Of a stretch of 64,000 nucleotides of DNA, positions 55,570-64,000 are shown one piece after another. Each line of letters opens with the position of its first letter. Positions within the stretch are counted from its first letter, which is position 1. The stretch comes from Symbiodinium natans (taxonomy: Eukaryota > Sar > Dinophyceae > Suessiales > Symbiodiniaceae): assembly GCA_905221605.1 (NCBI GenBank), contig CAJNDS010002356.1:372001-436000 (forward strand). Direction: 5' to 3'. The notes beneath the pieces were generated by a model. It was not told the DNA's origin. It made no database searches and worked only from the letters and a program-made list of their open reading frames with translations. The position numbers and the translations under genes were made by a program.

Positions 55570-55930
55570 ACTGTTCGCGGGGAATGTGGATGATTTATAA
55601 CTTCTAACGTTAATATACAAGAAATAGTTCATTATACTTAATTAATATAGGTCGTATAGAGTCATATCGGGGATATAAAGTAAAGGTATCATTCACGATG
55701 CACAATGAATAGTATATAATATGTGAGGTACAATCGATCAAATAATTAACATGCAATATGTCATGGATCGTACTATATAATATGTAATCCATAACTTAAA
55801 ACATAGAACATGAACAACTTAGTTGGATAATGTACGTTGTATATAACACATAATGTAGACATGCATATGTATTCATTTGTTTGTATTTGTGAATTCGTGT
55901 TTAATACTATAGCAACATACACATATAAAA
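55570..55930. other. AT-rich island
   Basis: About 360 bp of strongly AT-rich DNA (TATATAATATGT-like words) stand out in a GC-rich window. It has no open frame of interest and no clear inverted ends. Confidence 0.6.
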
Positions 55931-56498
55931 AAGGTGTCTTTGTCGGCGTCAGTGGATCAGAATGGCCGGTAGCTTACACGCTGCGCGAGCAAGTTTGCTG
56001 AGTTGACAAGTCTTTTCATCTGGAGATTCAGGGGTTCACGCGCAACTGACCTCTCAATGACCTTGCTGCTGCCTCAGGGGCTTCGTGCCTCACAAAGCTG
56101 ACGCAGCTGGCTGTGGAGGTGCCGCCGCGGCCTGCAGACGACTGTAAGAGCTCCTTGAGATCGTGAGGTGCGGAGGCCATCATCTCGAATCGCGTGAACT
56201 TCTCTCTGAACCTGAAAGGGGCGAGCCCGGTGCTCAGTCGTGTTCAGCCAAAGTCCAGCTCAAGTACAAGAGCCTCTGAGGTCAGACGATCAACACCGCA
56301 TGCTCATCCGGACTGGTAGTAGCAGCCTTGGGGCTGCCAAAGCTGCGTCTGCCCTTGGTCCGGCATGGCCAGCAAGTTTGTATGATTGCGGGTGTTAGTT
56401 TGCCACGCCGGTCAGAGGGCCACTTTGACGGAAAGAAAGCACGAAACCTCCATCATTGCAGCAAACTGCAGCAAGCACCAGCAAGCTCTTGACCAGCC

Positions 56499-59263
56499 AT
56501 GGCCGATGATGAGAATCCAGATGATGGGCCAGGCCTCATCAAGCTGGACATGAGACTCCGAGGAGAAGAGCTGTCAGTTGTTGCGAGAGAGCTGCTGCAT
56601 TCCAATTGTTCCCAGCTGGGACATAGCAGTGCACGGTTGGGAGTTTAGACTTCGAAGCCAAGGAAGAAATGGGGCTCTGGCAGCATGGAGGACCCTCTGC
56701 GCCACGCCGTTGGCATGCGCACCGCCCAGGTGCCATGAGTTGCAAGGACAGCTGACAACACTGAACGCTTGCATGAACCACACGATGTGTAGATGTTTGC
56801 CTCCCAATGTCGGTCTAAGGATCAGTACAAGATGCAGCTGTGGAACAGCTTTCCCTCGCTGTTCCAGAACACCATCTTCCATGGTGAGCAGGCCTCAAAA
56901 ACAAAAAGAGACGCCTGCGCTGCCCAAGCTGAGTATCACAACCATGCCAGGACGAGCAGGTCAAGCACCTGCGACACTCCGGGACACTTGACGAAAAACT
57001 GCAGCACGCCAAGCAGCTCAAAGAGGAAGGCAACGTGCTTCTGAAGTCTGCCAAAAGGAGAGGCGTTTTTAGAGCATTTCCAGAGTGTGAGCCGGTGCAA
57101 TGGATCAGTTGGACGAGCCTTGAAGAGCCTTGGGCAACATGTGCAGAGGACGCCCGAGGGGGAAGCCAGCAAAGAACGCGAAGAAGCGCAGCGAGAGCTT
57201 GACACGGCGATCCAGCACCTCAGCTTCTCATGCGCGGGGAGTGATCCTATGTTCCTGTAGAATGCTTTTGACGCCTCTCGCTGTCAGACAGCTGGAAGCC
57301 CAAATCTGGGAGAAGGAAAAGGAGCTCAAGGACAGAATCGTGCACACTCTATAATCTACATAGTGCGCAATATTCTGCATTCTCTAGATGGCACTGCGGC
57401 TTCGGTGCAGAGGTACATAAATTTTCTTGTCCCCATAATTACAAACAAAAGCTCGCGGAAGGACTTGCGGCAGCAGCTGACCTCTCTGAGGGCAAAATCC
57501 GAACGCAGTGTTGAGCTCTTGGAGGCTCGCATTTGTTCCCTCGTTCTTCATCCTTTAAAGCTGTGGAACCTCCGCACTAGTGGGGTGAGTGAGGGCTCAC
57601 TGAATGGACGGGCCTGACAGGAAGTCATGGAAGAGGAGGAGGAGGAAGAGCGAAAAGCTCTGGAAGCAGCTGTACGGTCCTATGAGAAAGCTGCCGGATT
57701 GCTCAGCCGCTTGCCAAGAATGGAAGCGCTTGCGCTCGGTTTCATCTGCAGCCCGGCACGCGTTGAGCCTGAGGATACGTGGAATGTGTTCGGCAAGACT
57801 GGAAAAACGACGACGGTTCTTACAAGGTGCCCCTCTAAACCGCAAAAGGCCAAGCTTTCACAAGCCCCGAATCAGAAAAACCCATCCGCACCCAAAAGGC
57901 CCAACAGCCAAGCCTTAGAACCTTAAGCTTTAAGCCATCGTGGGCTTGCGCTTCGCGAAAACCGGCAAGCAGGATTGGTGACGCACGGATGCCAGTGGCC
58001 CGATGTAGCTGAGATGTAAGATCCGCAAGCAACCCCTAAACCCTAAACCCTAAACCCTAAACCCCTCTGTCAGGGTATTGAAGACGACTTCCTTCGCGTG
58101 GACGAGTCGGCGCTCGACTCGCCAGAGGCCTCGGAGCTCGTGGCCTCCTGCTACCTGCATCTCGGCAGAAGTCAGCCATATGTGCCCTAACAAGGCCCTC
58201 AAGGCCCCTGAACGCCCCAGCAGGGCTCACGTGTGGATTTCACAGGCCCTGAGCAAAGAAGGCCCGTTCCAAAGCCCAGCAAGGGGCGCGCACGCTGTAG
58301 AGTCACTTCTTCAAAAAAACGGCTCACGAAAAATTGCCAAACGCATTGGCCATCGCAATGCTCTTCGCGTCCACTTGCAAAGCCCGAGGAACATAGCACT
58401 TGCATGCCAGAAGCTGTGCAAGTTCGATGAGATGAAGCGGGCGTGTGATGAAGTCCTGGAGAAAGTGAATCCAGAGAGTGTGCCCCGGATTGTGATAGGA
58501 GGCTTGCGCACATGGCATTTCGAGATCTGTGCTCTCGCTTGAGGTCAAAGCCCTGTACCGGCGTGCACAGGCACGCTTGGCACCCATCTCGGCTGTAGAT
58601 GCAGATCGTGAGGCTGCCATGCAGGATCGTGGGATTGCACCATGCTATATGTCCTCTTCAACGACAGCGGTTCACACCACAATCCATGTCGATGGTCTTT
58701 GCAGGATTTGATGGCAGCCGCACGGTTGGCCCCCAACGACAAGGAGGCGAACAGTCTGCCCGTCATGGACCCTGAAACGGCCGCAAAAGGGCGCAGTGCT
58801 TTCAGGTGCGGAACCTGCTAACGAAGCTACGGAAAGACAAGAAGAAGCAGGAGACGCCTGCTACCAGTAGGCTAGAAGGCTGTATATATGGCTGTACTAG
58901 CAGGTCTAGGAACGGAGGATGCTTGGATGATGCCTGCATGTCAGGAGATGGAGGACAAAAGCACCTTTGGAGGCCTCTTCCAGCGCGGGGAAGTAGCGCG
59001 CGGCCCAGAAGAGCCTCGCGTCGTGCGGTGGTTGCCCCCCAAAAAAGGAGGCTGCGAGCCGTGACGCGAGGGAAAAACACATGAAAATACTAAGCAGGTC
59101 AAGAACGACTACAAGGCTGAGCCACGCCGACCAGCTGCCCCAGCAAAATGGGATCTCAACGATCCGAAGGTTCAAGAGTTCCTTGATATCCGCCCTGGGC
59201 CACGCACAGAGTGCTGAGTCCAGGTGCGAAGAAGGTTTCAGGAGGCTGCTCAGACGGGCCTAA
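56499..59263 (+). CDS. TPR-domain co-chaperone-like protein, multi-exon
   Basis: Likely exon 1 starts at ATG 56499 (MADDENPDDGPGLIKLDM). The next clear exon follows GTCTAAG near 56818 (DQYKMQLWNSFPSLFQNTIF). TPR segments are HAKQLKEEGNVLLKSA near 57002, LDTAIQHLSFSC near 57200, SPEASELVASCYLHLG near 58117, NIALACQKLCKFDEMKRACD near 58391, VKALYRRAQARL near 58543 and LMAAARLAPNDKEAN near 58709. A tail reads VRNLLTKLRKDKKKQ near 58806 and MEDKSTFGGLFQRGE near 58944. The order TPR1-TPR2-TPR3 and the tail follow the C-terminal part of FKBP62-type proteins, but no FKBP domain was found here. TPR domains of this kind bind Hsp90/Hsp70 C-termini. A telomere-like run at 58032-58062 sits just before the acceptor of one exon. 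The 3' end is uncertain. Confidence 0.65.
58032..58062 (+). repeat. Short (CCCTAAA)4 run next to a splice acceptor
   Basis: Four exact units lie 12 bp before the CAG acceptor of the exon beginning GIEDDFLRVDES in the TPR gene. Confidence 0.9.
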
Positions 59264-60213
59264 TTCGGGCCATGGTCGGCAGTAGAGTCAGTAGAGGCTC
59301 TGTGAAAGTTCCATGCTTTCAGCCAAAGGGCTGGCGAGATGGAAGATGAGCCTTGATCGTTTTGTACAGCGTGGCTTGTGCTAGTGCATGTTGGGTTTGG
59401 ACCCTGCCCTACACGACCTCAAAGACCAAGGAAGATGTCACCCAGGTCAGGGAAAGTGCTTTGCGGCTAGAGGGGCAAGCATCTTTCTAGTTGCCACAGT
59501 GTAGCCACCCATTGGGCAAAGGGCAAAGCGTTCGCCGAGGCAACACACACTGGCAAGCTGCATCTGAAGTACAAGGACACACAGACACACACCAGGCATC
59601 AAAAGCAAAATTGCAACATTGAAGTTTTCCAGCCACAACGCCTCCCCAACTTGCAGTTGTAAACTTCTTATCGCAAGGACTCGATCTACCGAGGGCTTGA
59701 GGTTTCACATGGTTTCGCATTGATTGGGGGCTGTCTCCTTGAACACAGGCATATCCAGCAAAGATGCTGTCAAAAAGGACTTCGACCCCCTGGACGGCAC
59801 AATCTGCTGTGGAACACAGCTGGCCAGGCGCTGAGGACTTGGAGTCGCCAAGGATAGGGGGTTTAGAGGGTCAGCCGCGTCTTTAACGGACAACTTTGGA
59901 AGCCCTTATGCAGCAGAAGGTCCTAAAGGGGCCGAAACTCAAATCTCCCCCCCCCCCCCCCCCCAGCTTCACAAAAATCTGCTCCAATCATCAACCTTGC
60001 CTCTCACAACTTCGGTTGCTCTTAGGCTTACAGCCCGTTCGGCTTCTTGGGATGCTGCAGCGGTACCGCCGGCTCGTCCGAAGAAGCGTCACATCACCAG
60101 CTGCACGTCTTGCAGCCTTTACCTATCTCCATTAGCGCATGTAGCTGCTCGGGATGTCTGCGTTGCAGGGCGGAGGTTGGCAGATCTTTAAACATCTGTG
60201 TGCACATGACAAG
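59264..60213. other. Spacer or 5' exons of the ketosynthase gene
   Basis: No N-terminal ketosynthase segment is clearly recognisable. A C18 run lies at 59947-59964. The frame near 60085-60150 (SCTSCSLYLSPLAHVAARD) faintly resembles the active-site Cys region of a ketosynthase, but the match is not convincing. Confidence 0.35.
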
Positions 60214-63200
60214 GTGGCATGCTTTCCTTCAAGGGCCGATGTTTCACGTACGATGTCGCAGCGGATGGGTATTTGCGAGGGGAGGCCCTTCAGCAATTAA
60301 GCCAAAGATGACTTGTCGGTGAACCTCCAATCCTCAGCTGCCAAACCTGCGAAGGGCGTGTCTGGAATCTTCCTGGAGCTCAAGGAATTCAGCCGGGAGG
60401 CCTGCGACCGGATCCCGGACCTCTTTTTTGTCCCGCCGGTTCTGATGTTTGCGGCAGGTCTTTACCCTTATGCCCGCCAGTCAGGCCGAGCATCTGCAGT
60501 TTGAAGACATAGTAGGGTTGACGCTATTCCTGGTACGTGCATGTATGTATATCTTTCCAAATACTGGCGAGCATACCAATAGAGAAAACGCTGCCTCATA
60601 TCATACCTTGTGCAGGGCTGTCAGGCCAAGAATCTGCAGTTTGAACACATATATCATACAGCTCAATCAGCACCAACGAGTGCTGGGTAGTCAGGCTTGT
60701 CTTGTGACTTGTGTTGCCAGGCCAATCAGGATGGGCGCAGTGCGAGCATCACGGCACCAAACGGGCCGTCACAGGAGAAGTGCATCCGAGCGTGCTTCCG
60801 TGAGGCCCTAGAATCCAGAAGTACAATGCTATGCAGCTGATGTCTCTTGATGCTTCTTGCATTGAGACATCTGCTCGCAAGATCTCCCATTATCCATTTG
60901 CTTGGTGTGGAAGTGCCTGGTAGGCGAAGTACCAGCCAGCAGAGGTGGACTGCCCGACGTCCAAGACTTCTTGAACTCTGCTCGCGGCATTTTGGGGACG
61001 ACATGCACACTCGCTGAAGACTTCTACCCAAGGCTTCGAGACCCATGGTACAGGGACAGCGCTCGGCGACCCCATCGAGGTGCTGTCAGCACGCTAAGGT
61101 AGACATTTCGAAGCTCTTTCTGCTTGGATGTTGTGGCTTTGCAGGTTGGGGCGTTCAAGCGCATCTATGTTCAGTCCCCTCGAGCTCATCCCCTCATGGC
61201 ACCGGACTTGGAGAGACTCAGGATATGGGGCACTGCTCGGCGCAGATGCAAACCAGCAGTCACGCAGGTGACGAGTTCGAAGACGAACCTTGGCCACCTG
61301 GAAGGTGGCGCAGGCCAAGACATCCAGTAATGATGCCAAGGGCTGTTCTTTTGCCCCAAATGCCTTATTCGGCGTTGGGATGCTGGGGCCTACATGTTAG
61401 TAGCATAGAAACATGGCACTATTGCCATTGTACTCGCCAAAGCGAGCTGCTTTGGAGCTCGGATGGCACTTGTTCCCCCCACTCGGCACATGCATCCTCT
61501 TGCATAAGTGTTTTCTGTTCTCACTCAAACGCTGCTCGCCCCGGCAGCATGAGTAAAGAGACGGGGATTGGTTTTCAAGAGGTAGCCGCCCGCCTGCTGA
61601 CTAGTACCCTGCATGCAACTCGTGCTGACCATCCCTGCCGACCAGGCATGGCTGGCTTCATCAAGTGCATCTTGCAGGCACGTGCGTCACTGGGTCGGTG
61701 GGCAAAGGGCGGATGAGGGCTTCGACGTGCCGCAGGTCATGCGCTGTGAGGCGAGTCCAAACATCCACCTTCGCGAGCGAAACCCGCATTTGGATGTGGA
61801 AGGACTGCCGTAAACCCGTAAACTGCCAAAGCCAAGCCCCCTTGCAACTGCTTGTAGGAACTCTGCTTCCACGTTAATTTTAACGCTACGCGACCTGCCT
61901 CGGCCTTGCCCAATGCAGCTCCCGGAGAGGAGGGACGTGCGGGGGCCTAGAAAAAAAGGGGCCTGCACCGTCTGCTCCCACAAAACATACCCATGTCAAA
62001 CCAAGAGAAGGCCAGATAAAGGGCTCCCACATCAAGGGCTCAAGCTAGTTGGGAGGGGATTAAACCCGAAAGGGTGCGCTGCCTGCCTGCCAGACAGAAG
62101 GTGCAGTTCTGTTTTACTCTGAAAGGTGGGGTGGGGCGGGGGATATTTCCTTCCTTACAGCGTGAGCCCGACCTCCCCTGGTCCCGGCAAGCCGTCCGCT
62201 TTCGGATCTCGGTCGCCTACGGGGGGTTACCCATTCCAGGCAAAAAAAGGGGGCCGATGCGTGGCCTGGGCGGATTCAAGTGCACTCTGTAGGGTTCAGG
62301 CTTAGGGTTGAGTGGATGGAGGTGAGGGTGATGCAGGTCACGAAAACTCGCTCCTTCGAGCTTCGTGGTGCTTGTCGTTTACAAATCTCTTGGTGGGCCT
62401 GCGGGCCTTCTCTCCCCCCAAAAAAGTCAAAGAAGAAACGTAAAACAAAGATTGTGCTCATCCACACTTCATCCACACTACGGCCACCCTCAAGGCACAT
62501 GCTACTTGCTGCTGTTAAGCACGGCCCTCGCCCCCCTGCCTTTAGGCTGTGTCCTGACGTGTCACAGTCTTCGAGTTGCATGTAGAACAAGCACAGCAGA
62601 CATGATTTTTTTGGACATCAGGCCGACTCGCCTTCGCTAACTTCCTCTTTCGGTACCATTTCGTGAACCTTCACCCCTATAAACCTCACACCAGAGTCCC
62701 CAAATCCCGCCCTGGCGCTCGAAGACAAAAAGGCGAGTTTGTCAGCTTTCGTGACCAGTACAGATATGAGGAGGAAGCGATTGCCGAAACGCAGTTTCAC
62801 GAGCGAGGCCAAATCCTCAATCCTTTAGACCAGCATGACAACTCGCGGAGCTTGGGATGTCCGAACAGAAAGCCCGAAAACAACGTCAGCCCACGCCATG
62901 GGACGTCTGTCTACCATGATCGAGGGAGCAGGGCCCCCGCCCCCAATGTAGCACATGCAGGAACTCACCGCAGATCATGACTCCGGTCGGTGAATTTCAG
63001 CAGACACAACATATGGAGCAACAAAAGCTGACACTGGGCACACCGTCTGGTCTTGCGCTGCCGCAGCCGCAGAGACTCTGGTGTGTCAGAGAGGTTCAGT
63101 GCCGTCCGTGCTTGGCAGGATTCCCAACCCAGTTCTTGTCAGAGGGCTTGGTCACACACTACAACAGCGCGGTAACTGGCGTTGGGACCTCGACAGTTCG

Positions 63201-63742
63201 TGCGACACAAGCCATGACGAGTGCCATCACCACAACTCAGGTCAGCTCCTTCGGCTTTGGAGGTGGAAGCCCGATTGTACTACCAAGCTTCCGTGGCACA
63301 CTTGCGAGCACGAACTTGGTGCGAGAATCCATATAGAGACACACAAGCATCTCTCCCACTTGTCAAGTCCTCTATCTAGGGCCGCCCGAAGAACTCAAAA
63401 AGAAGCCAGTGATGAACGACTTCAGGCTTTCAGGGTTTAGAATTTGGAGAGCGCGGGCGATTACAGACAACACTTGGAATAAATGAGTTTGCACTGTCAG
63501 TGTGCTGTTGGTTGCTCCTAGCTTATTCCTAAGAAAGAGTGCCGCTCGGGATTTGGAGCAAAACAATTATGGCCAGACCGACTTTCGCAGGAACTAAGTG
63601 CAGAGTTGTGTTTGCATTCTGCGGAGGCACAAACGCCCACGCCATGCCACCTGCCCAGTTATCAAGAGCCTTTGCTCTGCTGTGTGAGCCGATGCCTGAC
63701 ATCTTGACAAGCAGCTCAGGGCATTTGGGCAAAACTATGTGA
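60214..63742 (+). CDS. Beta-ketoacyl synthase (type I PKS-like ketosynthase), split into many exons
   Basis: Ketosynthase hallmarks appear in order. At 60214: MLSFKGRCFTYDVAADGYLR. At 60355: GVSGIFLELKEFSREACDR. At 60721: NQDGRSASITAPNGPSQEK. At 61036-61079: THGTGTALGDPIE (first catalytic His). At 61145: VGAFKRIYVQSPRAHPL. At 61268: SKTNLGHLEGGAG (second catalytic His). At 61645: MAGFIKCILQ. At 61736: ASPNIHLRERNPHLDVEGLP. Near 63117: GFPTQFLSEGL. At 63241-63262: VSSFGFGG. At 63627: TNAHA. Neighbouring exons join in phase through AG|G acceptors, with GC or GT donors. The enzyme condenses acyl units; dinoflagellates carry many single-domain KS proteins of this class, and the product cannot be told from sequence. 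The exon with the active-site Cys was not found with confidence. No acyltransferase, ketoreductase or carrier domain is visible before the window ends. Confidence 0.82.
62287..62310 (-). repeat. Short TTAGGG-like run in a ketosynthase intron
   Basis: GTAGGGTTCAGGCTTAGGGT is a weak telomere-like fragment. It lies in the long stretch 61812-63116 between two ketosynthase exons, where I see no other recognisable exon. Confidence 0.4.
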
Positions 63743-64000
63743 CTGCCCGGGATGTCACCAAAAAGGATTACAGGCCAGGGGAGGGCGGGGGTCGATTCAG
63801 AAAATGCTCCTGCTTGATTCTGTCGCAGCAATTTCTTTCTCGAAGGAGCCTTATGATGCAGAAGATCATGCAGGCCCGAAGGGAATGCGAGTTGTGCAAA
63901 CAGGAAGCGGCATTGGGGGAAATGTTCGTATAGCTACTGTGCCACCGTGGACAGCTTGTTGAGTCATGTCGCATGTTCTGGGCCAGCCATTTCACTTGAG
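63743..64000. other. Window end; possible downstream exons
   Basis: The + frame near 63850-63930 (SLMMQKIMQARRECELCKQ) could be an exon after the ketosynthase core, but no family is recognisable before the sequence stops. Confidence 0.3.

Larger units (their letters stand above)
54874..56498. other. Spacer with CT microsatellite and AT-rich island
   Basis: It holds TA-rich DNA at 54928-54990, the CT tract at 55113-55364 and an AT-rich island at 55570-55930. The part 55940-56498 has ordinary composition and no recognisable exon. Confidence 0.45.

Noticed and set aside
60085-60150. Frame SCTSCSLYLSPLAHVAARD as the ketosynthase active-site exon
   Set aside because: It lacks the expected DTACSSS pattern and a clear splice fit, so the similarity is too weak to claim.

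Overview
The window looks like nuclear DNA of a dinoflagellate, probably symbiodiniacean or a near relative; the genus is inference. The evidence is as follows. (1) Every gene I can recognise lies on the + strand, as in the unidirectional gene arrays of these genomes. (2) Conserved proteins are cut into many short exons whose introns often begin with GC rather than GT and end AG followed by G. (3) There is a single-domain-type polyketide ketosynthase and a protein with the dinoflagellate N-terminal 'ExExGYLG' motif. (4) CCCTAAA/TTTAGGG repeats are scattered through introns and spacers. I saw no bacterial operons, ribosome binding sites, rRNA, tRNA or CRISPR.

Layout. 0.8-2.7 kb: protein with two tandem HAD-like phosphatase domains. 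7.2-8.5 kb: long GAAA tract followed by a 283-bp GC-rich duplication. 9.3-9.7 kb: degenerate telomere-like DNA. 12.57-14.56 kb: long open frame with a helical region and a possible GT-D glycosyltransferase-like end. 16.9-18.9 kb: BTB/POZ gene in pieces, with a perfect telomere-like array in an intron. 20.4-27.0 kb: multi-exon FKBP-type prolyl isomerase with three FKBP domains and a TPR tail (plant FKBP62/65 layout); one of its introns carries a 249-bp satellite. 30.9-33.2 kb: two related CCCH zinc-finger genes and a relic between them. 33-44 kb: mostly repeats and unassigned sequence. 44.4-46.6 kb: JmjC/cupin-type oxygenase-like gene. 47.0-48.1 kb: ExExGYLG protein. 49.4-50.3 kb: alpha/beta hydrolase. 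51.2-54.9 kb: PPR protein. 55.1-55.9 kb: CT microsatellite and AT-rich island. 56.5-59.3 kb: TPR co-chaperone-like gene. 60.2-63.7 kb: ketosynthase gene in at least nine exons.

The genes do not form one pathway. FKBP-TPR and TPR proteins suggest protein folding with Hsp90/Hsp70; PPR and CCCH proteins suggest RNA processing, a main control level in dinoflagellates; the ketosynthase and ExExGYLG protein belong to polyketide or fatty-acid-like synthesis. Exon borders are inferred by eye from reading frame, splice signals and family conservation; a transcript would settle them.
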